DNA of 64,000 nt from Bacteroidales bacterium. GTDB lineage: Bacteria > Bacteroidota > Bacteroidia > Bacteroidales > UBA932. The translations under genes and the position numbers were made by a program. The stretch spans positions 1-64,000 of the forward strand of contig JAFSQE010000034.1 of the NCBI GenBank assembly GCA_017446775.1. The letters are read 5' to 3'. Position 1 is the first letter of the stretch. Every line of letters starts with the position of its first letter. This document shows positions 1-9,601 of the stretch, piece by piece. The notes below the pieces were generated by a model, which ran no database searches, was not told the origin of the DNA, and worked only from the letters and a program-made list of their open reading frames with translations.

Positions 1-657
1 TCCATTCAAGTCTCCTTGAGTGGATATTCTTTTAAGGTATCCGGTCCGGAAGGTGTCAGCCGCAGCGGCTGGCTGCCGTCCGGTCAGTTGTTTACTACGC
101 CGGAATTCCAGCGCAGGTACTCCAATGTAGAGATATCCCTTTTCACTCCCAAGGTGGCTTTGGTGCCGGAGTCTTTCTTTAACGCCCAGGCTGCCAGAGA
201 GGCCCTAGAAGACGTGTGCCGTCTTAAGGAGAATGATCTTGTCGAATATGCACGCGTGCCTAAGTTCGGTGCGGTCATGGTTTATTCCAATTCGATAGGG
301 GAGTCTTTGTCCGATACAATATCTAATACTGTATTCAATACGGCCGGGGAGCGCGCCAAGGTACTGCCTGAACTGTGGTTCATGCTTAAGGACCTGGCCC
401 TTTGCCCGGATTACAACAAGATTCTCTGCTCCTGGATAGACGGCTACCTGTATCTGGTAATTGCCCAGGGAAGCAGCCTGCTGCTTACAAATGTCTATAC
501 TGCGGCGGATTTCACCACTGCGGAGTATTTCATTTTTCTGGCCCTTAAGCGCCTGCAGCTTAACCCTGAGGTCTCTACCATTTGTTTCCGTACTCCGCTG
601 GAGTACGACCAGGAGATGTCCCTGTACCGTTACTTCAAGTCTGTTGAGGTACTATGA
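1..657 (+). CDS. DUF3822 family protein, 3' part (truncated by window edge)
   Basis: The reading frame is open from base 1, so the N-terminus lies outside the window; a TTG at 16 is probably not the true start. About 218 residues are visible. I recognise it as the DUF3822 family of Bacteroidota, whose function is not established, from overall sequence and from its position directly before rsmD. Its TGA stop overlaps the rsmD start (ATGA, 654-657), so the two genes are translationally coupled. No signal peptide or membrane segment is visible in the part present. Confidence 0.75.
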   Translation, partial: SIQVSLSGYSFKVSGPEGVSRSGWLPSGQLFTTPEFQRRYSNVEISLFTPKVALVPESFFNAQAAREALEDVCRLKENDLVEYARVPKFGAVMVYSNSIGESLSDTISNTVFNTAGERAKVLPELWFMLKDLALCPDYNKILCSWIDGYLYLVIAQGSSLLLTNVYTAADFTTAEYFIFLALKRLQLNPEVSTICFRTPLEYDQEMSLYRYFKSVEVL

Positions 658-1190
658 GAATCATTTCCGGTTTCCTGAAAGGAAAAATAATTACGCCTCC
701 GGCATCCTATAAGGCCCGTCCAACCACGGACTTTGCCCGGGAGGCGCTTGTTGATATCATTTCAAACGAGTACGAATTCGAAGACCTTAAGGTTCTGGAT
801 CTTTTTGGCGGCACCGGAGCCGTTTCTTTTGAATTCGTCTCACGTGGCATCGGCCATGCTTGGTGCGTAGAGATGGCGCCTGCCAATGCCGCTTTTATTT
901 CGAACGCTGCAAAGCAGCTTGGCATTGCGGATAAGCTGACAGTGGTTCGCCACAATGTCTTTGACTTTATTCCGCTTTGCACAGAGAAGTTCGACCTTGT
1001 CTTTGCTGATCCGCCTTATGCCTTGGACGGCCTGGACACACTTCCTGACCTTATAATGGGCTCTGGCATACTTCACCCCGGCTGCTACTTTATTCTGGAG
1101 CACGGCAGCGAGCATTCCTTCACATCGCATCCTGCTTTCGTGAAGGAAAAGAAGTACGGCAGGGTACACTTTTCTTTCTTCGAGTCTTAG
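654..1190 (+). CDS. rsmD: 16S rRNA (guanine(966)-N(2))-methyltransferase RsmD, copy 1
   Basis: SAM-dependent enzyme that methylates G966 of 16S rRNA in the small ribosomal subunit. The 178-residue protein has the Rossmann motif VLDLFGGTG at about 47-55 and the N6/N2-methyltransferase motif DPPY at 119-122, with a family-typical MRIISG start. It overlaps the DUF3822 gene by 4 bp and its stop overlaps the stop of the convergent symporter gene. A second, clearly diverged rsmD lies at 22884-23426; roughly half the residues agree by eye. RsmD is normally single copy, so the pair is odd. Confidence 0.93.
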   Translation: MRIISGFLKGKIITPPASYKARPTTDFAREALVDIISNEYEFEDLKVLDLFGGTGAVSFEFVSRGIGHAWCVEMAPANAAFISNAAKQLGIADKLTVVRHNVFDFIPLCTEKFDLVFADPPYALDGLDTLPDLIMGSGILHPGCYFILEHGSEHSFTSHPAFVKEKKYGRVHFSFFES

Positions 1191-2404
1191 CCGTTCTTGC
1201 GGCCGGCAATCCTGTCTACCAGGGCCGATGCAACCAAATTGCTTGTAGAATTTACCAATGTGGCAGGAATGTCGCAGATGGTACCTATTATCATAAGGGT
1301 GGCGGCAAATGAGGGATCGATGCCCAAAACGGCGCAGATCAGTATTTCTCCTGTCATGCCACCAATGGGAATGGCTCCTACTACCATGCTGACCATCAGG
1401 GATATAAGAATGACAATGGCAAGCGTTCCAAGGCCGGAAGGGTTCATTCCAAAGAAGTAAAGGGCGAACAGAATCTTTGCTACGGCGGTGATGACAGAAC
1501 CGTCCTTATGCAGATTTGTGCCAAGTGGGATGACTCCGTTGGCTATCTTTTCACTTACTCCCATCTTCTGCGCCGCAACTATGTTGACGGGGATGCAGGC
1601 CGCAGATGAACATGTGCCTACGGCAGTGACTGAAGGAACAATCATCTCCTTCCAGAACTTGCCAATCGAAATATTGCAGTACATGGCATAAAGGGTGTTG
1701 AAGACCACATAGACTATGGCGCATACTGCACATACAAGCAGCAGAACCTGAAGGTAGTTGCCCACAATCTGGCCTCCCAACTGTCCGATGGTGTATGCAA
1801 AATAGCATCCGATGCCGATAGGAGCCAGTTTCATGACCAGTTCCATTATCTTCATGATGACGGCGCCGCCTTCAAAGACCAACTTTTCTACGGTAGCGGC
1901 CTTCTGGCCAAGGAAAGAAACTGCCAGGCCGAAGAGGGCTGCAAACAGGATCAGCGGCAGAAGATGATCGCGGGACAGAAGCAGGGGAAAGTCGTTCACC
2001 GTAAATGCTCCGGCAATGGCCTCGCCAATGTTGACATCCTCTCCCATAAAACCGCCGACGGCCGATCCGTCTCCACCAAGGGACGCTACGGCTTCAAAGG
2101 GGTTCCAGAAACTCATCACGCCGTAGGCGAGCAGACCGCAGATTATCGACATAAGCAGAAAGACACCGAAGGAGGTGCCAAGAACTTGGCCTATCATCCC
2201 GTTACGCCTTAAAACGACCATGGACTGGGCTACGGACAGGAAAACCAGCGGTACAACCAGCACAAAGATAAGGTTCAGGAATATGGTTCCGACCGGTTGC
2301 AGTACGCTGGCCTTTTCACCCAGCAAGGCGCCAAGGATTCCTCCTGCGACAAGGCCCAGGAGCAAAAGGATAGTTGACAGGTAGTTCTTTAATACTTGCT
2401 TCAT
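1187..2404 (-). CDS. Dicarboxylate/amino acid:cation symporter (DAACS family)
   Basis: Inner-membrane transporter of the glutamate/dicarboxylate:cation symporter family, 405 residues, with many hydrophobic segments. Family signatures are visible: the serine-rich re-entrant loop as GTCSSAACIPVN and, shortly after, PLGTNLHKDGSV, the equivalent of the PLGAT-NMDGTA motif that forms the substrate and sodium sites. The exact substrate (glutamate, aspartate, serine or C4-dicarboxylate) cannot be read from the sequence. A -7 like element (TATATTTG on the minus strand, 2429-2436) lies 24 bp before the ATG. The gene is convergent with rsmD. Confidence 0.88.
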   Translation of the reverse strand: MKQVLKNYLSTILLLLGLVAGGILGALLGEKASVLQPVGTIFLNLIFVLVVPLVFLSVAQSMVVLRRNGMIGQVLGTSFGVFLLMSIICGLLAYGVMSFWNPFEAVASLGGDGSAVGGFMGEDVNIGEAIAGAFTVNDFPLLLSRDHLLPLILFAALFGLAVSFLGQKAATVEKLVFEGGAVIMKIMELVMKLAPIGIGCYFAYTIGQLGGQIVGNYLQVLLLVCAVCAIVYVVFNTLYAMYCNISIGKFWKEMIVPSVTAVGTCSSAACIPVNIVAAQKMGVSEKIANGVIPLGTNLHKDGSVITAVAKILFALYFFGMNPSGLGTLAIVILISLMVSMVVGAIPIGGMTGEILICAVLGIDPSFAATLMIIGTICDIPATLVNSTSNLVASALVDRIAGRKNG

Positions 2405-2510
2405 TTTATGTAGAGATGATTATTCATGCAAATATACATATAGTTTGCTATAATAAGTCTTTTATTTAACGATGAAAAACGTTAAATTTGCATAAATGCA
2501 AATACTTGAT

Positions 2511-3380
2511 ATGAAAAAGTTAATTTTTTGCTCCCTTCTGGGACTTTTCCTTTGCGCCGCAGCTGCAGCGCAGCCTTTGCGCAACAGTGTTATCAATACC
2601 GACAATGTCCAGAGCAGTATTCTGGGAGAGCAGGTAGACTTCAACGTTTACCTTCCTGCCGGGTACGATGCTTCATCGGATCAGACTTATCCCGTCATTT
2701 ATCTGCTTCACGGCTTGTATGGCACCAATGTGGATTGGGCTACCACCGGCCACATGAAGAATGTCGTAGATGAACTCATCGCTTCAGGGGAGCTCAGAAA
2801 AGTCATCATCATAATGCCGGATGCCGGAGACAACGACGTCCGCAATGTACAGAACGGCTATTTTAACATGCCTGACCGCCCGTACGAGGACTTCTTCTTC
2901 CAGGAGTTCCTTCCCCAGGTAGAAAAACGCTATCATATCGCAGGCGACAAGGAGCACAGGGCAATTATGGGCCTGTCAATGGGAGGCGGCGGTTCTACGG
3001 TTTACAGCCAGCGCCACCCAGACATGTTCAGCAGCTGCTATTCTATGAGCGGTTGGCTGGATAATGAAGATATGACAGCTAAGGATGTGCCCCACGATAA
3101 GCTGTACATCGTCCGCCAGTCCGTACGCGAGCATTCAGCTCTTGATTTTATTGACAATGCTGACGAGGAAACCGTTGCCAAACTGCGCACTGTCAAGTGG
3201 TTCTTTGACTGCGGCGACGACGACTACCTGCTTAAGCTTTCCGTCGATATCCACTTCAAGATGAACGAAAAGGGTATAAAGAACGAACTGCGCGTCCGCG
3301 ACGGCTGGCACAGCTGGGAGTATTGGCATACAGCCCTTCGCCTTGCACTGCCTTTCGCTTCGCGCAATTTCGCACTGTAG
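2511..3380 (+). CDS. Secreted alpha/beta-hydrolase esterase (esterase D / FrmB-like family)
   Basis: Predicted periplasmic or secreted esterase of 289 residues. I place the start at the ATG at 2511, giving a clean signal peptide (MKKLIF, hydrophobic core, AAAAAQ cleavage region); an in-frame ATG at 2496 would lengthen it by five residues. Catalytic triad candidates: Ser156 in GLSMGGG, Asp near 237 in FFDCGDDD, and His267 in RDGWHSWEYW. The HGLYG oxyanion-hole motif is at about 67-71. The family includes S-formylglutathione hydrolase and acetyl/feruloyl xylan esterases; a polysaccharide ester is a plausible substrate, but this is inference. A TAAATTTG -7 box is at 2483-2490. Confidence 0.82.
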   Translation: MKKLIFCSLLGLFLCAAAAAQPLRNSVINTDNVQSSILGEQVDFNVYLPAGYDASSDQTYPVIYLLHGLYGTNVDWATTGHMKNVVDELIASGELRKVIIIMPDAGDNDVRNVQNGYFNMPDRPYEDFFFQEFLPQVEKRYHIAGDKEHRAIMGLSMGGGGSTVYSQRHPDMFSSCYSMSGWLDNEDMTAKDVPHDKLYIVRQSVREHSALDFIDNADEETVAKLRTVKWFFDCGDDDYLLKLSVDIHFKMNEKGIKNELRVRDGWHSWEYWHTALRLALPFASRNFAL

Positions 3381-3383
3381 CCC

Positions 3384-3809
3384 TTAGGCGTCTTCCGTTA
3401 TATATTCGTACTTTTTGGTGGAAATTAGCTTACCCTTGGGGTCGTACATGTACTGAACTTTTTTCTTGCCGAATTCGTTGTATTCGAATTTTTTGTAGTT
3501 GACAAGTTTGTTCCGTTCATTGTACACAAGTTCGCGGGTCATTTTGCCGTTTTCTCCCCACTCGTAGCGTTTGCGCCATTTCTGACGTCCGGAAGTATCG
3601 TACTCTGTTTCTTCTATCTTCTTGCCCTCGGCGGAATAGATAGTTACGTGGTCCAGCGTCTGGGCGTTGCCCTTGCCGCCGGCGTTCCATTCTTTAACGA
3701 TAAGGTTTTTCTTGTTTATTTTTGGGACAGAAACCACATCTTCCGTCTGTGCAAGGCAGAAAGTAACGGGAAGCAGTATGGCTGCTAAAAGGGTAAGTAA
3801 TCTTTTCAT
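3384..3809 (-). CDS. Secreted hypothetical protein with YD/MORN-like repeats
   Basis: Function not recognised. From the ATG at 3809 it encodes 141 residues with a typical signal peptide (MKRLLTLLAAILLPVTFCLAQ); an upstream in-frame ATG (3869) adds a non-signal-like extension and is unlikely. The mature part consists of short repeats rich in Tyr, Lys and Glu, such as EYDTSGRQKWRKRYEW, YNERNKLVNYKKFEYN and YDPKGKLISTKKYEY. These resemble the beta-hairpin repeats of the YD/MORN type common in Bacteroidota surface proteins. It ends 3 bp from the convergent esterase gene. Confidence 0.6.
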   Translation of the reverse strand: MKRLLTLLAAILLPVTFCLAQTEDVVSVPKINKKNLIVKEWNAGGKGNAQTLDHVTIYSAEGKKIEETEYDTSGRQKWRKRYEWGENGKMTRELVYNERNKLVNYKKFEYNEFGKKKVQYMYDPKGKLISTKKYEYITEDA

Positions 3810-3911
3810 AGTAATTTGGATATCCGGGCTCTTTGCCTGCAACAACCATACCTCTGTTTTTTTAAACATAAAAAATTGATAAATTTGTTGGAGTATTATC
3901 GCCTCTGAGTT

Positions 3912-5270
3912 ATGATATCATTTCTGTTATGCGTTTTGGCCCTGATTCTGGGCTATCTTGTCTATGGTAGGTTTATAGACAAGGTGTTTGGCTCCGATCC
4001 GAAAAGGGTAACTCCGGCTGTAAGCAAAGCGGACGGCATTGACTATATAGCGATGCCAACCTGGAAGGTCTTCATGATCCAGTTCCTGAACATCGCCGGA
4101 ACCGGTCCCATCTTTGGAGCAATCATGGGCGCCAAATTTGGTCCGTCATCCTATCTGTGGATAGTCCTGGGCTGCATTTTTGCCGGTGCGGTGCACGATT
4201 ACCTGACCGGTATGCTGTCCCTCAGGCACGATGGAGCCGGCCTGCCGGAAATAATAGGCACCTATCTTGGCAAAACCACCAAAGGAGTAATGCTGGCCTT
4301 TACGGTATTGTTGCTCCTGCTTGTTGGCGCAGTGTTTGTCTATTCCCCGGCGGAAATCCTTAAAAGCCTTGCAGGCGACGGCTCCGACACGTCGTTCATG
4401 ATCTGGGTGGCCATAATCTTCGCCTACTATATCATAGCAACCATGCTGCCGATAGACAAGATCATCGGCAAAATATATCCCGTTTTTGCAGTTGCACTGC
4501 TCTTTATGGCTGCCGGACTGATGGTTGGCCTGTTTGTGAAGTGGCCTGCAATTCCGGAAATCTGGGACGGACTGGCTAACCGGACATCGGCGGCCACACC
4601 CATCTTCCCCTGCCTTTTCATTACCATCGCCTGCGGCGCGATCAGTGGCTTCCACGCTACCCAGAGCCCGCTTATGGCCCGATGCCTCAAGAATGAGAAA
4701 CTGGGCCGTCCGGTATTCTACGGATCCATGATTACAGAAGGCCTTGTGGCTCTTGTATGGGCAGCAGTCAGCTCTTACTTCTTCTTTGGCGGGGGAGCAG
4801 AGCAGGTAGGAGGCAGCGCATCGTCATCGGCTCCCCAGGTTGTAGAACTTGTTTCTAAGAACTGGCTTGGAGTAATTGGCGGCATACTTGCCATACTGGG
4901 AGTTGTTGCCGCACCTATCACCAGTGGCGATACAGCCCTTCGCAGTGGCCGTCTTATCATTGCCGATGCCCTTCATTTTGAGCAGAAGCCAATCAAGAAC
5001 CGCCTGGCTATCAGCATCCCCATCTTTATTATCGTAGCTCTGCTGCTTTGGTTCAATATGGCCAACCAGAAGGGCTTTGACAACATCTGGGGCTATTTTG
5101 GCTGGGCCAACCAGACCCTGGCCGTCTTCTCCCTTTGGGCCGTAACGGTATATCTGAAGCGGGCAAAGAAGGGCTATTATTGGCTGATAACCTGTCTTCC
5201 TGCCATCTTCATGACAGTAGTCAGCATTACTTATCTGTTTGCCATTAAACTACACATCTTTACATTATAA
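3912..5270 (+). CDS. Carbon starvation protein CstA family transporter
   Basis: Polytopic inner-membrane protein of 452 residues. The family includes CstA/BtsT, which take up peptides or pyruvate. Recognisable segments are the N-terminal helix ending in [10 protein letters not shown], then [18 protein letters not shown] and [20 protein letters not shown], and later [21 protein letters not shown]. It is shorter than E. coli CstA (about 700 residues) and matches the compact form common in anaerobes. The next gene starts 2 bp downstream, so the two are likely co-transcribed. Confidence 0.9.
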   Translation: MISFLLCVLALILGYLVYGRFIDKVFGSDPKRVTPAVSKADGIDYIAMPTWKVFMIQFLNIAGTGPIFGAIMGAKFGPSSYLWIVLGCIFAGAVHDYLTGMLSLRHDGAGLPEIIGTYLGKTTKGVMLAFTVLLLLLVGAVFVYSPAEILKSLAGDGSDTSFMIWVAIIFAYYIIATMLPIDKIIGKIYPVFAVALLFMAAGLMVGLFVKWPAIPEIWDGLANRTSAATPIFPCLFITIACGAISGFHATQSPLMARCLKNEKLGRPVFYGSMITEGLVALVWAAVSSYFFFGGGAEQVGGSASSSAPQVVELVSKNWLGVIGGILAILGVVAAPITSGDTALRSGRLIIADALHFEQKPIKNRLAISIPIFIIVALLLWFNMANQKGFDNIWGYFGWANQTLAVFSLWAVTVYLKRAKKGYYWLITCLPAIFMTVVSITYLFAIKLHIFTL

Positions 5271-5272
5271 CT

Positions 5273-6877
5273 ATGCTTGATAAAGAACGGGGGCTGTACA
5301 TTGCCCATTGCGAAAACGGACCTATCTCTCTGGTAGGCAAAATGGCCAATCGCCACGGACTTATAGCCGGTGCAACAGGTACCGGTAAAACGGTTACCCT
5401 TCAAGTTCTTGCAGAGACTTTCTGCCAGGACGGCGTACCATGTTTCATGGCCGATATGAAGGGAGACCTTTCCGGCATCAGCCAGCCTGGCAGGCTTTCC
5501 GGCTTTATCCAGAAAAGAATGCCGGAGTTCGGTATAGAAGACCCTCAGTTCCAGGGCTGCCCGGTACGTTTCTTCGATGTTTTCGGAGAACAGGGACATC
5601 CCATGCGCGCTACCATCTCCCAGATGGGCCCTCAGCTGCTGTCCCGTCTTCTGGAGTTGAACGAGACCCAGACCGGCATAATGAACATAGTATTCAAGAT
5701 TGCCGACGACCGTGGCCTTTTGCTGCTGGATCTTAAGGATCTGCGCTCTATGCTGGACTATGTTGCTAAGAATGCGGCAGAGTTTACAACCGCTTACGGC
5801 AATATTTCGTCAGCCAGCGTGGGTGCCATCCAAAGGAGCCTCCTGACCCTTGAAAATCAGGGTGCTGACAAGTTCTTTGGCGAGCCTTCTTTCGATATTT
5901 ATGACCTGCTTCAGTGCGAGGGTGGCAAGGGCGTGATGAATGTTCTGGCGGCCGACAAACTGATGTTGAACCCTAAGCTTTATTCTACCTTCCTGCTGTG
6001 GTTGCTGTCCGAGCTTTACAGCACACTGCCCGAGGTTGGCGATATGGACCGTCCCAAGCTTGTGTTCTTCTTTGACGAGGCTCACATGCTCTTTGACGGC
6101 ACATCAAAGGCCATGGTGGACAAGATTGAGCAGGTGGTACGTCTTATACGAAGCAAGGGCGTTGGTGTTTACTTTGTCACCCAGAGCCCTTCTGACATCC
6201 CGGAAAACATACTTGGCCAGCTTGGAAACCGTGTACAGCATGCGCTTCGCGCCTTCACTCCCAAAGATCAGAAAGCTGTAAGGGCGGCGGCTGATACCTT
6301 CCGTGCTAACCCGGCCTTTAAGACTGCGGATGCAATCATGGAGCTTGAAACCGGTGAGGCCTTGATATCTATTCTTGACGAAAAGGGTGCTCCTACCGTG
6401 GTAGAGCGTGCCAAAATACTTTTCCCTCTCAGCCAGATTGGGGCAATTACTGACGAGCAACGCGCGGACATCATTAAGAAGTCTCGCATCTACGGCCGCT
6501 ACGACAAAGCTATAGACCGCGAGAGCGCCTTTGAGGTTCTGCTTAAGCAGAGCGAGGAGCAGGCTGCTGTGGCTCAGCAGGAGGCTCAGGCTGCTCAGGA
6601 GGAAGCAGAGGCTGCTAAGAAAGAGAAGGAGGATGCCAAGAAAAAGAAAAACAGTCTTGGCAGTAAGGTGCTGAAGGCTGTTTCTACTGCGTTGATTGGT
6701 ATTTTTGCTAGCAGCGTTGGTTCGCTTGTGGGTGGGGCTGTGAGCGGTAAGAAGTCCGGCAAGAAAAAGAGTAGTTCCAATACGGCTGGCAAGGTGGCTG
6801 GCAGGGTTGCTACTACGGCTACTCGTACCGTCACCAAAGAACTAACCCGCGATATTCTGGGTAATCTAATAAAATAA
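5273..6877 (+). CDS. HerA/VirB4-like ATPase, DUF853 (YjgR) family
   Basis: Cytosolic ATPase of 534 residues in the helicase HerA-like DUF853 family; its cellular role is not established. Walker A is GATGTGKT near residue 33 and Walker B is [12 protein letters not shown] near 265. The N-terminal core is family-typical ([24 protein letters not shown]). The C-terminal 120 residues are a Glu/Ala/Lys coiled coil followed by a Gly/Ser/Lys-rich stretch containing a hydrophobic [24 protein letters not shown] patch, which may associate with membrane. It follows cstA with a 2-bp gap. Confidence 0.88.
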   Translation: MLDKERGLYIAHCENGPISLVGKMANRHGLIAGATGTGKTVTLQVLAETFCQDGVPCFMADMKGDLSGISQPGRLSGFIQKRMPEFGIEDPQFQGCPVRFFDVFGEQGHPMRATISQMGPQLLSRLLELNETQTGIMNIVFKIADDRGLLLLDLKDLRSMLDYVAKNAAEFTTAYGNISSASVGAIQRSLLTLENQGADKFFGEPSFDIYDLLQCEGGKGVMNVLAADKLMLNPKLYSTFLLWLLSELYSTLPEVGDMDRPKLVFFFDEAHMLFDGTSKAMVDKIEQVVRLIRSKGVGVYFVTQSPSDIPENILGQLGNRVQHALRAFTPKDQKAVRAAADTFRANPAFKTADAIMELETGEALISILDEKGAPTVVERAKILFPLSQIGAITDEQRADIIKKSRIYGRYDKAIDRESAFEVLLKQSEEQAAVAQQEAQAAQEEAEAAKKEKEDAKKKKNSLGSKVLKAVSTALIGIFASSVGSLVGGAVSGKKSGKKKSSSNTAGKVAGRVATTATRTVTKELTRDILGNLIK

Positions 6878-6894
6878 TACCACCGGACCCCAAC

Positions 6895-6949
6895 GCCGAA
6901 GGGCAAAGTGGTTCGGAAACTTACGCTCCGAACCACATCACCCTTCGGC
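6895..6949. terminator. Nested perfect hairpin between convergent genes
   Basis: Two stacked perfect stems: outer GCCGAAGGG (6895-6903) with CCCTTCGGC (6941-6949), and inner GTGGTTCGGA (6908-6917) with TCCGAACCAC (6927-6936), separated by symmetric 4-nt bulges. It lies between the ends of the DUF853 gene and dtd. No run of T follows on either strand, so it is not a classical intrinsic terminator. It may be a bidirectional terminator or transcript stabiliser, or a dispersed palindromic repeat. Confidence 0.5.
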
Positions 6950-6973
6950 TGCGCATGGCCCGCGCAACCTGTT

Positions 6974-7423
6974 TCATCGGTTCTTGGAATCTATACAGAT
7001 TGTGACGGGGCCGTCGTTGACCAGGGATACCTTCATGTCGGCGCCGAAGTCGCCGGTACCGACGGGGCGGCCGATGGCATCTGACATTCGGCGGCAGAAT
7101 TCTTCGTACATTGGGATGGCTTTTTCGTGGCCGGCGGCTTCTATGTAAGAGGGTCTGTTGCCCTTTTTGGTGGAGGCCATAAGGGTAAACTGGCTTACCA
7201 CAAGGACTTCGCCTTCAATATCTACGACGCTGCGGTTCATCACTCCGGCATCATCGTCAAAAATGCGAAGGGCGGCAGCCTTTTTTACCAGGTAGTCAAT
7301 ATCGGCTATTTCGTCCTCGTGACCAACGCCAAGAAGAATCATCAGGCCCTTTCCAATAGAGGATTTGACCTTACCGTCTATAGTCACCGAAGCGGACGAA
7401 ACTCTTTGAATTACAACTCTCAT
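6974..7423 (-). CDS. dtd: D-aminoacyl-tRNA deacylase
   Basis: Hydrolyses D-aminoacyl-tRNA to protect translation from D-amino acids; acts as a dimer in the cytosol. From ATG 7423 the protein is 149 residues, the usual DTD length (about 145-150). Hallmarks: MRVVIQRVSSASV start, SQFTLMAST active-site motif around residue 80, and the C-terminal NDGPVT motif, the GP group that anchors the substrate. The longer frame to 7504 is rejected because it adds a non-conserved extension. A TAAATTTG -7 box on the minus strand (7430-7437) sits only 6 nt before the ATG, suggesting a very short or absent 5' leader. Confidence 0.93.
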   Translation of the reverse strand: MRVVIQRVSSASVTIDGKVKSSIGKGLMILLGVGHEDEIADIDYLVKKAAALRIFDDDAGVMNRSVVDIEGEVLVVSQFTLMASTKKGNRPSYIEAAGHEKAIPMYEEFCRRMSDAIGRPVGTGDFGADMKVSLVNDGPVTICIDSKNR

Positions 7424-7527
7424 ATATCGCAAATTTAAAAAAATAATTTGTAAGGCGCTGCAGTTTTGGACCGATATTTGTCTTAAGTCGTTGCTATAGT
7501 TCAAAACGTGTACAAAACCTACTAATT

Positions 7528-9573
7528 ATGCGCAAGTTGTTTTTATTCCTGCCCGTGGTTGCCCTTTGCTTCCTGTGTGCCTGCACAAAGGAAGAGACCA
7601 CAACTAACGAACCGGATGATAATACCGGCGGCAGCACATCAAGTCTTGTAGACCCCGCTCTTGTGTGGAGTTCATCTTCTGTAACGGCAGTTTTGGGCTC
7701 TGCTGTAACTTTCCCAACCCTTACAAATAAATATAATGTAAGTGTAACTTATTCGTCTTCCAATACCGGAGTCGCTACAATAACATCAGATGGAACCGTA
7801 ACCGTCATTGCCGCCGGTGCTGCCACAATCACAGCATCGTCAGTTGCAACAGATACTTATTCTGCCGGCAGTGCTTCATATACGCTGACCGTCACCGATG
7901 GAGAAGATACCGGTGCGGGATCGTATAAATATGGTTCTACCGGCGATACTGCCTCGGACGACGACATTTCCAATACCACCTTCACCCGAATGGTGACAGT
8001 AACCTATTCAACAGGAGGCGCAACTGTCGCAGGTCTTCCTACGACGGGCGATATCGCCGCCAGCGTAACAGGGAACAATGTGACGCTGACCAATTCAGGC
8101 TCGGAGTGTGTGGTATACAGGCTTACCGGCACTGCTGCCGACGGCTTCTTCAAGCTCTACAGCAGCAAGAAGCAGGCTATCCTTCTGGACGGCGTATCCA
8201 TCACCTGCTCTACCGGGGCCGCCATTAACAATCAGAGCAAAAAGCGTACATTCGTAATGGTGGAAGGCAAGAATACCCTTGCTGACGGGGCTTCCGCATC
8301 ATATGCCGCCACCGGCGAGGAAGACATGAAGGCCGTTATCTTCAGCGAGGGACAGCTGGTTTTCAGCGGTACCGGTTCTCTAACCGTAACTGCCAATAAC
8401 AAGCAGGGCAAGAGCGGCATCGTTTCAGACGACTACGTGCGTATTATGAGCAATCCTACCATTAGCGTTACCGCAGGAGCCTCGGCAGGACACGGTGTGC
8501 GAGGCAAGGACTATGTGCAGATTTCGGACGGCAACTTTAGTGTAAGTACTTCTGCAGCAATGAAAAAGGCTGTTGGTTCTGACGACTATGTCCTTGTCGA
8601 AGGCGGAACTTCTACCATTACCGTATCAGGTGGCGTCGCATACGACAGCGACGACCAGGAGTACAAGGGAACTGCCGGCATTAAGGCGGACAATTACTTT
8701 GCAATGACCGGCGGCACTGTTACAATCAAGAATACCGGTGGCGGCGGTAAAGGTATCAGCGCAGGCAGCTACGACTTCAATTCTGAGACTCACGCTGTGG
8801 ATGACAGCTACATTACCGGAGGTACCCTTACCATTACAACGTCCGGCAGCGAGGTCAACGACGAATCTGCCAAGGGCATAAAAATTGGCTGGGTTACCAA
8901 GACCGGAAGCGGCGACAGGGCTACCGTCACCGGCAACGCCGGCAACTTCAAGATCAATGGCGGAAAGGTCATTATCACCAGCAAGTGCGAAGGCCTCGAG
9001 GCCAAAGGCAACCTCACCTTTAACGGTGGAGAAGTTTATGTTTATTCCAGTGGCGACGATGCCATCAACTGTCAGGGAGAAATGAATGTGAACGGCGGAT
9101 ACGTGTATGCATACTCTTCCGGCAACGATGCCATGGATGCCAACCACGACCTTAAGCTTAACGGCGGCTATGTGTTTGCCGTTACCAGCAAGGGTCAGCC
9201 GGAGGTCGCAATCGATGCCAATACCGAGGGCGGATACAAACTGTACATCAACAATGGTGCAACCGTTGTGGCTTATGGCGGTCTTGAGAGTAATTTCTCT
9301 GCTGCCCAGAAGGTGTACAGCATGTCCTGCACAGCCAATGCGTGGAATGCCCTTTATGGCGACAATGTCTTTATTGCAGCATTCAAGACTCCTTCCGGAG
9401 CATCGTCTCTGGCCGTTTCCGCCCCGTCCCTGAGCAAAGGCTACAAGGGCGTAAGCGTCAGCGGAGGCAGTCTTTGCAATGGTATTTGGGCTATTTCCGG
9501 CATCAGCGGCGGCACAGCAGTCAGCCTTAGCAACTATAGCAATGGCGGCGGAGGCCCCGGTGGGCGTTGGTAA
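7528..9573 (+). CDS. Carbohydrate-binding domain lipoprotein with Ig-like and beta-helix domains
   Basis: Surface or periplasmic lipoprotein of 681 residues. The signal peptide ends in a lipobox (LCAC, Cys near 19). Residues about 48-125 form a Big-type Ig-like domain (NTGVATITSDGTVTV motif). The rest is a Gly/Thr/Ser-rich array of repeated strands (SDDYVRI, GKDYVQI, GGTVTIKN, NGGYVYAYSSGNDA), typical of the Cthe_2159-type parallel beta-helix carbohydrate-binding family (DUF4353), whose Clostridium thermocellum member binds cellulose and pectin. The C-terminus is a Gly-rich tail (GGGGPGGRW). It precedes the VTC and DUF4956 genes, a recurrent combination. Confidence 0.8.
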   Translation: MRKLFLFLPVVALCFLCACTKEETTTNEPDDNTGGSTSSLVDPALVWSSSSVTAVLGSAVTFPTLTNKYNVSVTYSSSNTGVATITSDGTVTVIAAGAATITASSVATDTYSAGSASYTLTVTDGEDTGAGSYKYGSTGDTASDDDISNTTFTRMVTVTYSTGGATVAGLPTTGDIAASVTGNNVTLTNSGSECVVYRLTGTAADGFFKLYSSKKQAILLDGVSITCSTGAAINNQSKKRTFVMVEGKNTLADGASASYAATGEEDMKAVIFSEGQLVFSGTGSLTVTANNKQGKSGIVSDDYVRIMSNPTISVTAGASAGHGVRGKDYVQISDGNFSVSTSAAMKKAVGSDDYVLVEGGTSTITVSGGVAYDSDDQEYKGTAGIKADNYFAMTGGTVTIKNTGGGGKGISAGSYDFNSETHAVDDSYITGGTLTITTSGSEVNDESAKGIKIGWVTKTGSGDRATVTGNAGNFKINGGKVIITSKCEGLEAKGNLTFNGGEVYVYSSGDDAINCQGEMNVNGGYVYAYSSGNDAMDANHDLKLNGGYVFAVTSKGQPEVAIDANTEGGYKLYINNGATVVAYGGLESNFSAAQKVYSMSCTANAWNALYGDNVFIAAFKTPSGASSLAVSAPSLSKGYKGVSVSGGSLCNGIWAISGISGGTAVSLSNYSNGGGGPGGRW

Positions 9574-9597
9574 TTCTTGATGTTTTTCTTATCTTTG
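9567..9597 (+). promoter_or_regulatory. Predicted Bacteroidota-type promoter before the VTC gene
   Basis: TTG (9567-9569), 20 bp, then TATCTTTG (9590-9597), close to the TTG/TTTG-N19-TAnnTTTG pattern. The -7 box ends 4 nt before the ATG at 9602, so transcripts would be nearly leaderless or translation may start at the next in-frame ATG (9647). Confidence 0.4.
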
Positions 9598-9601
9598 CTA
9601 T

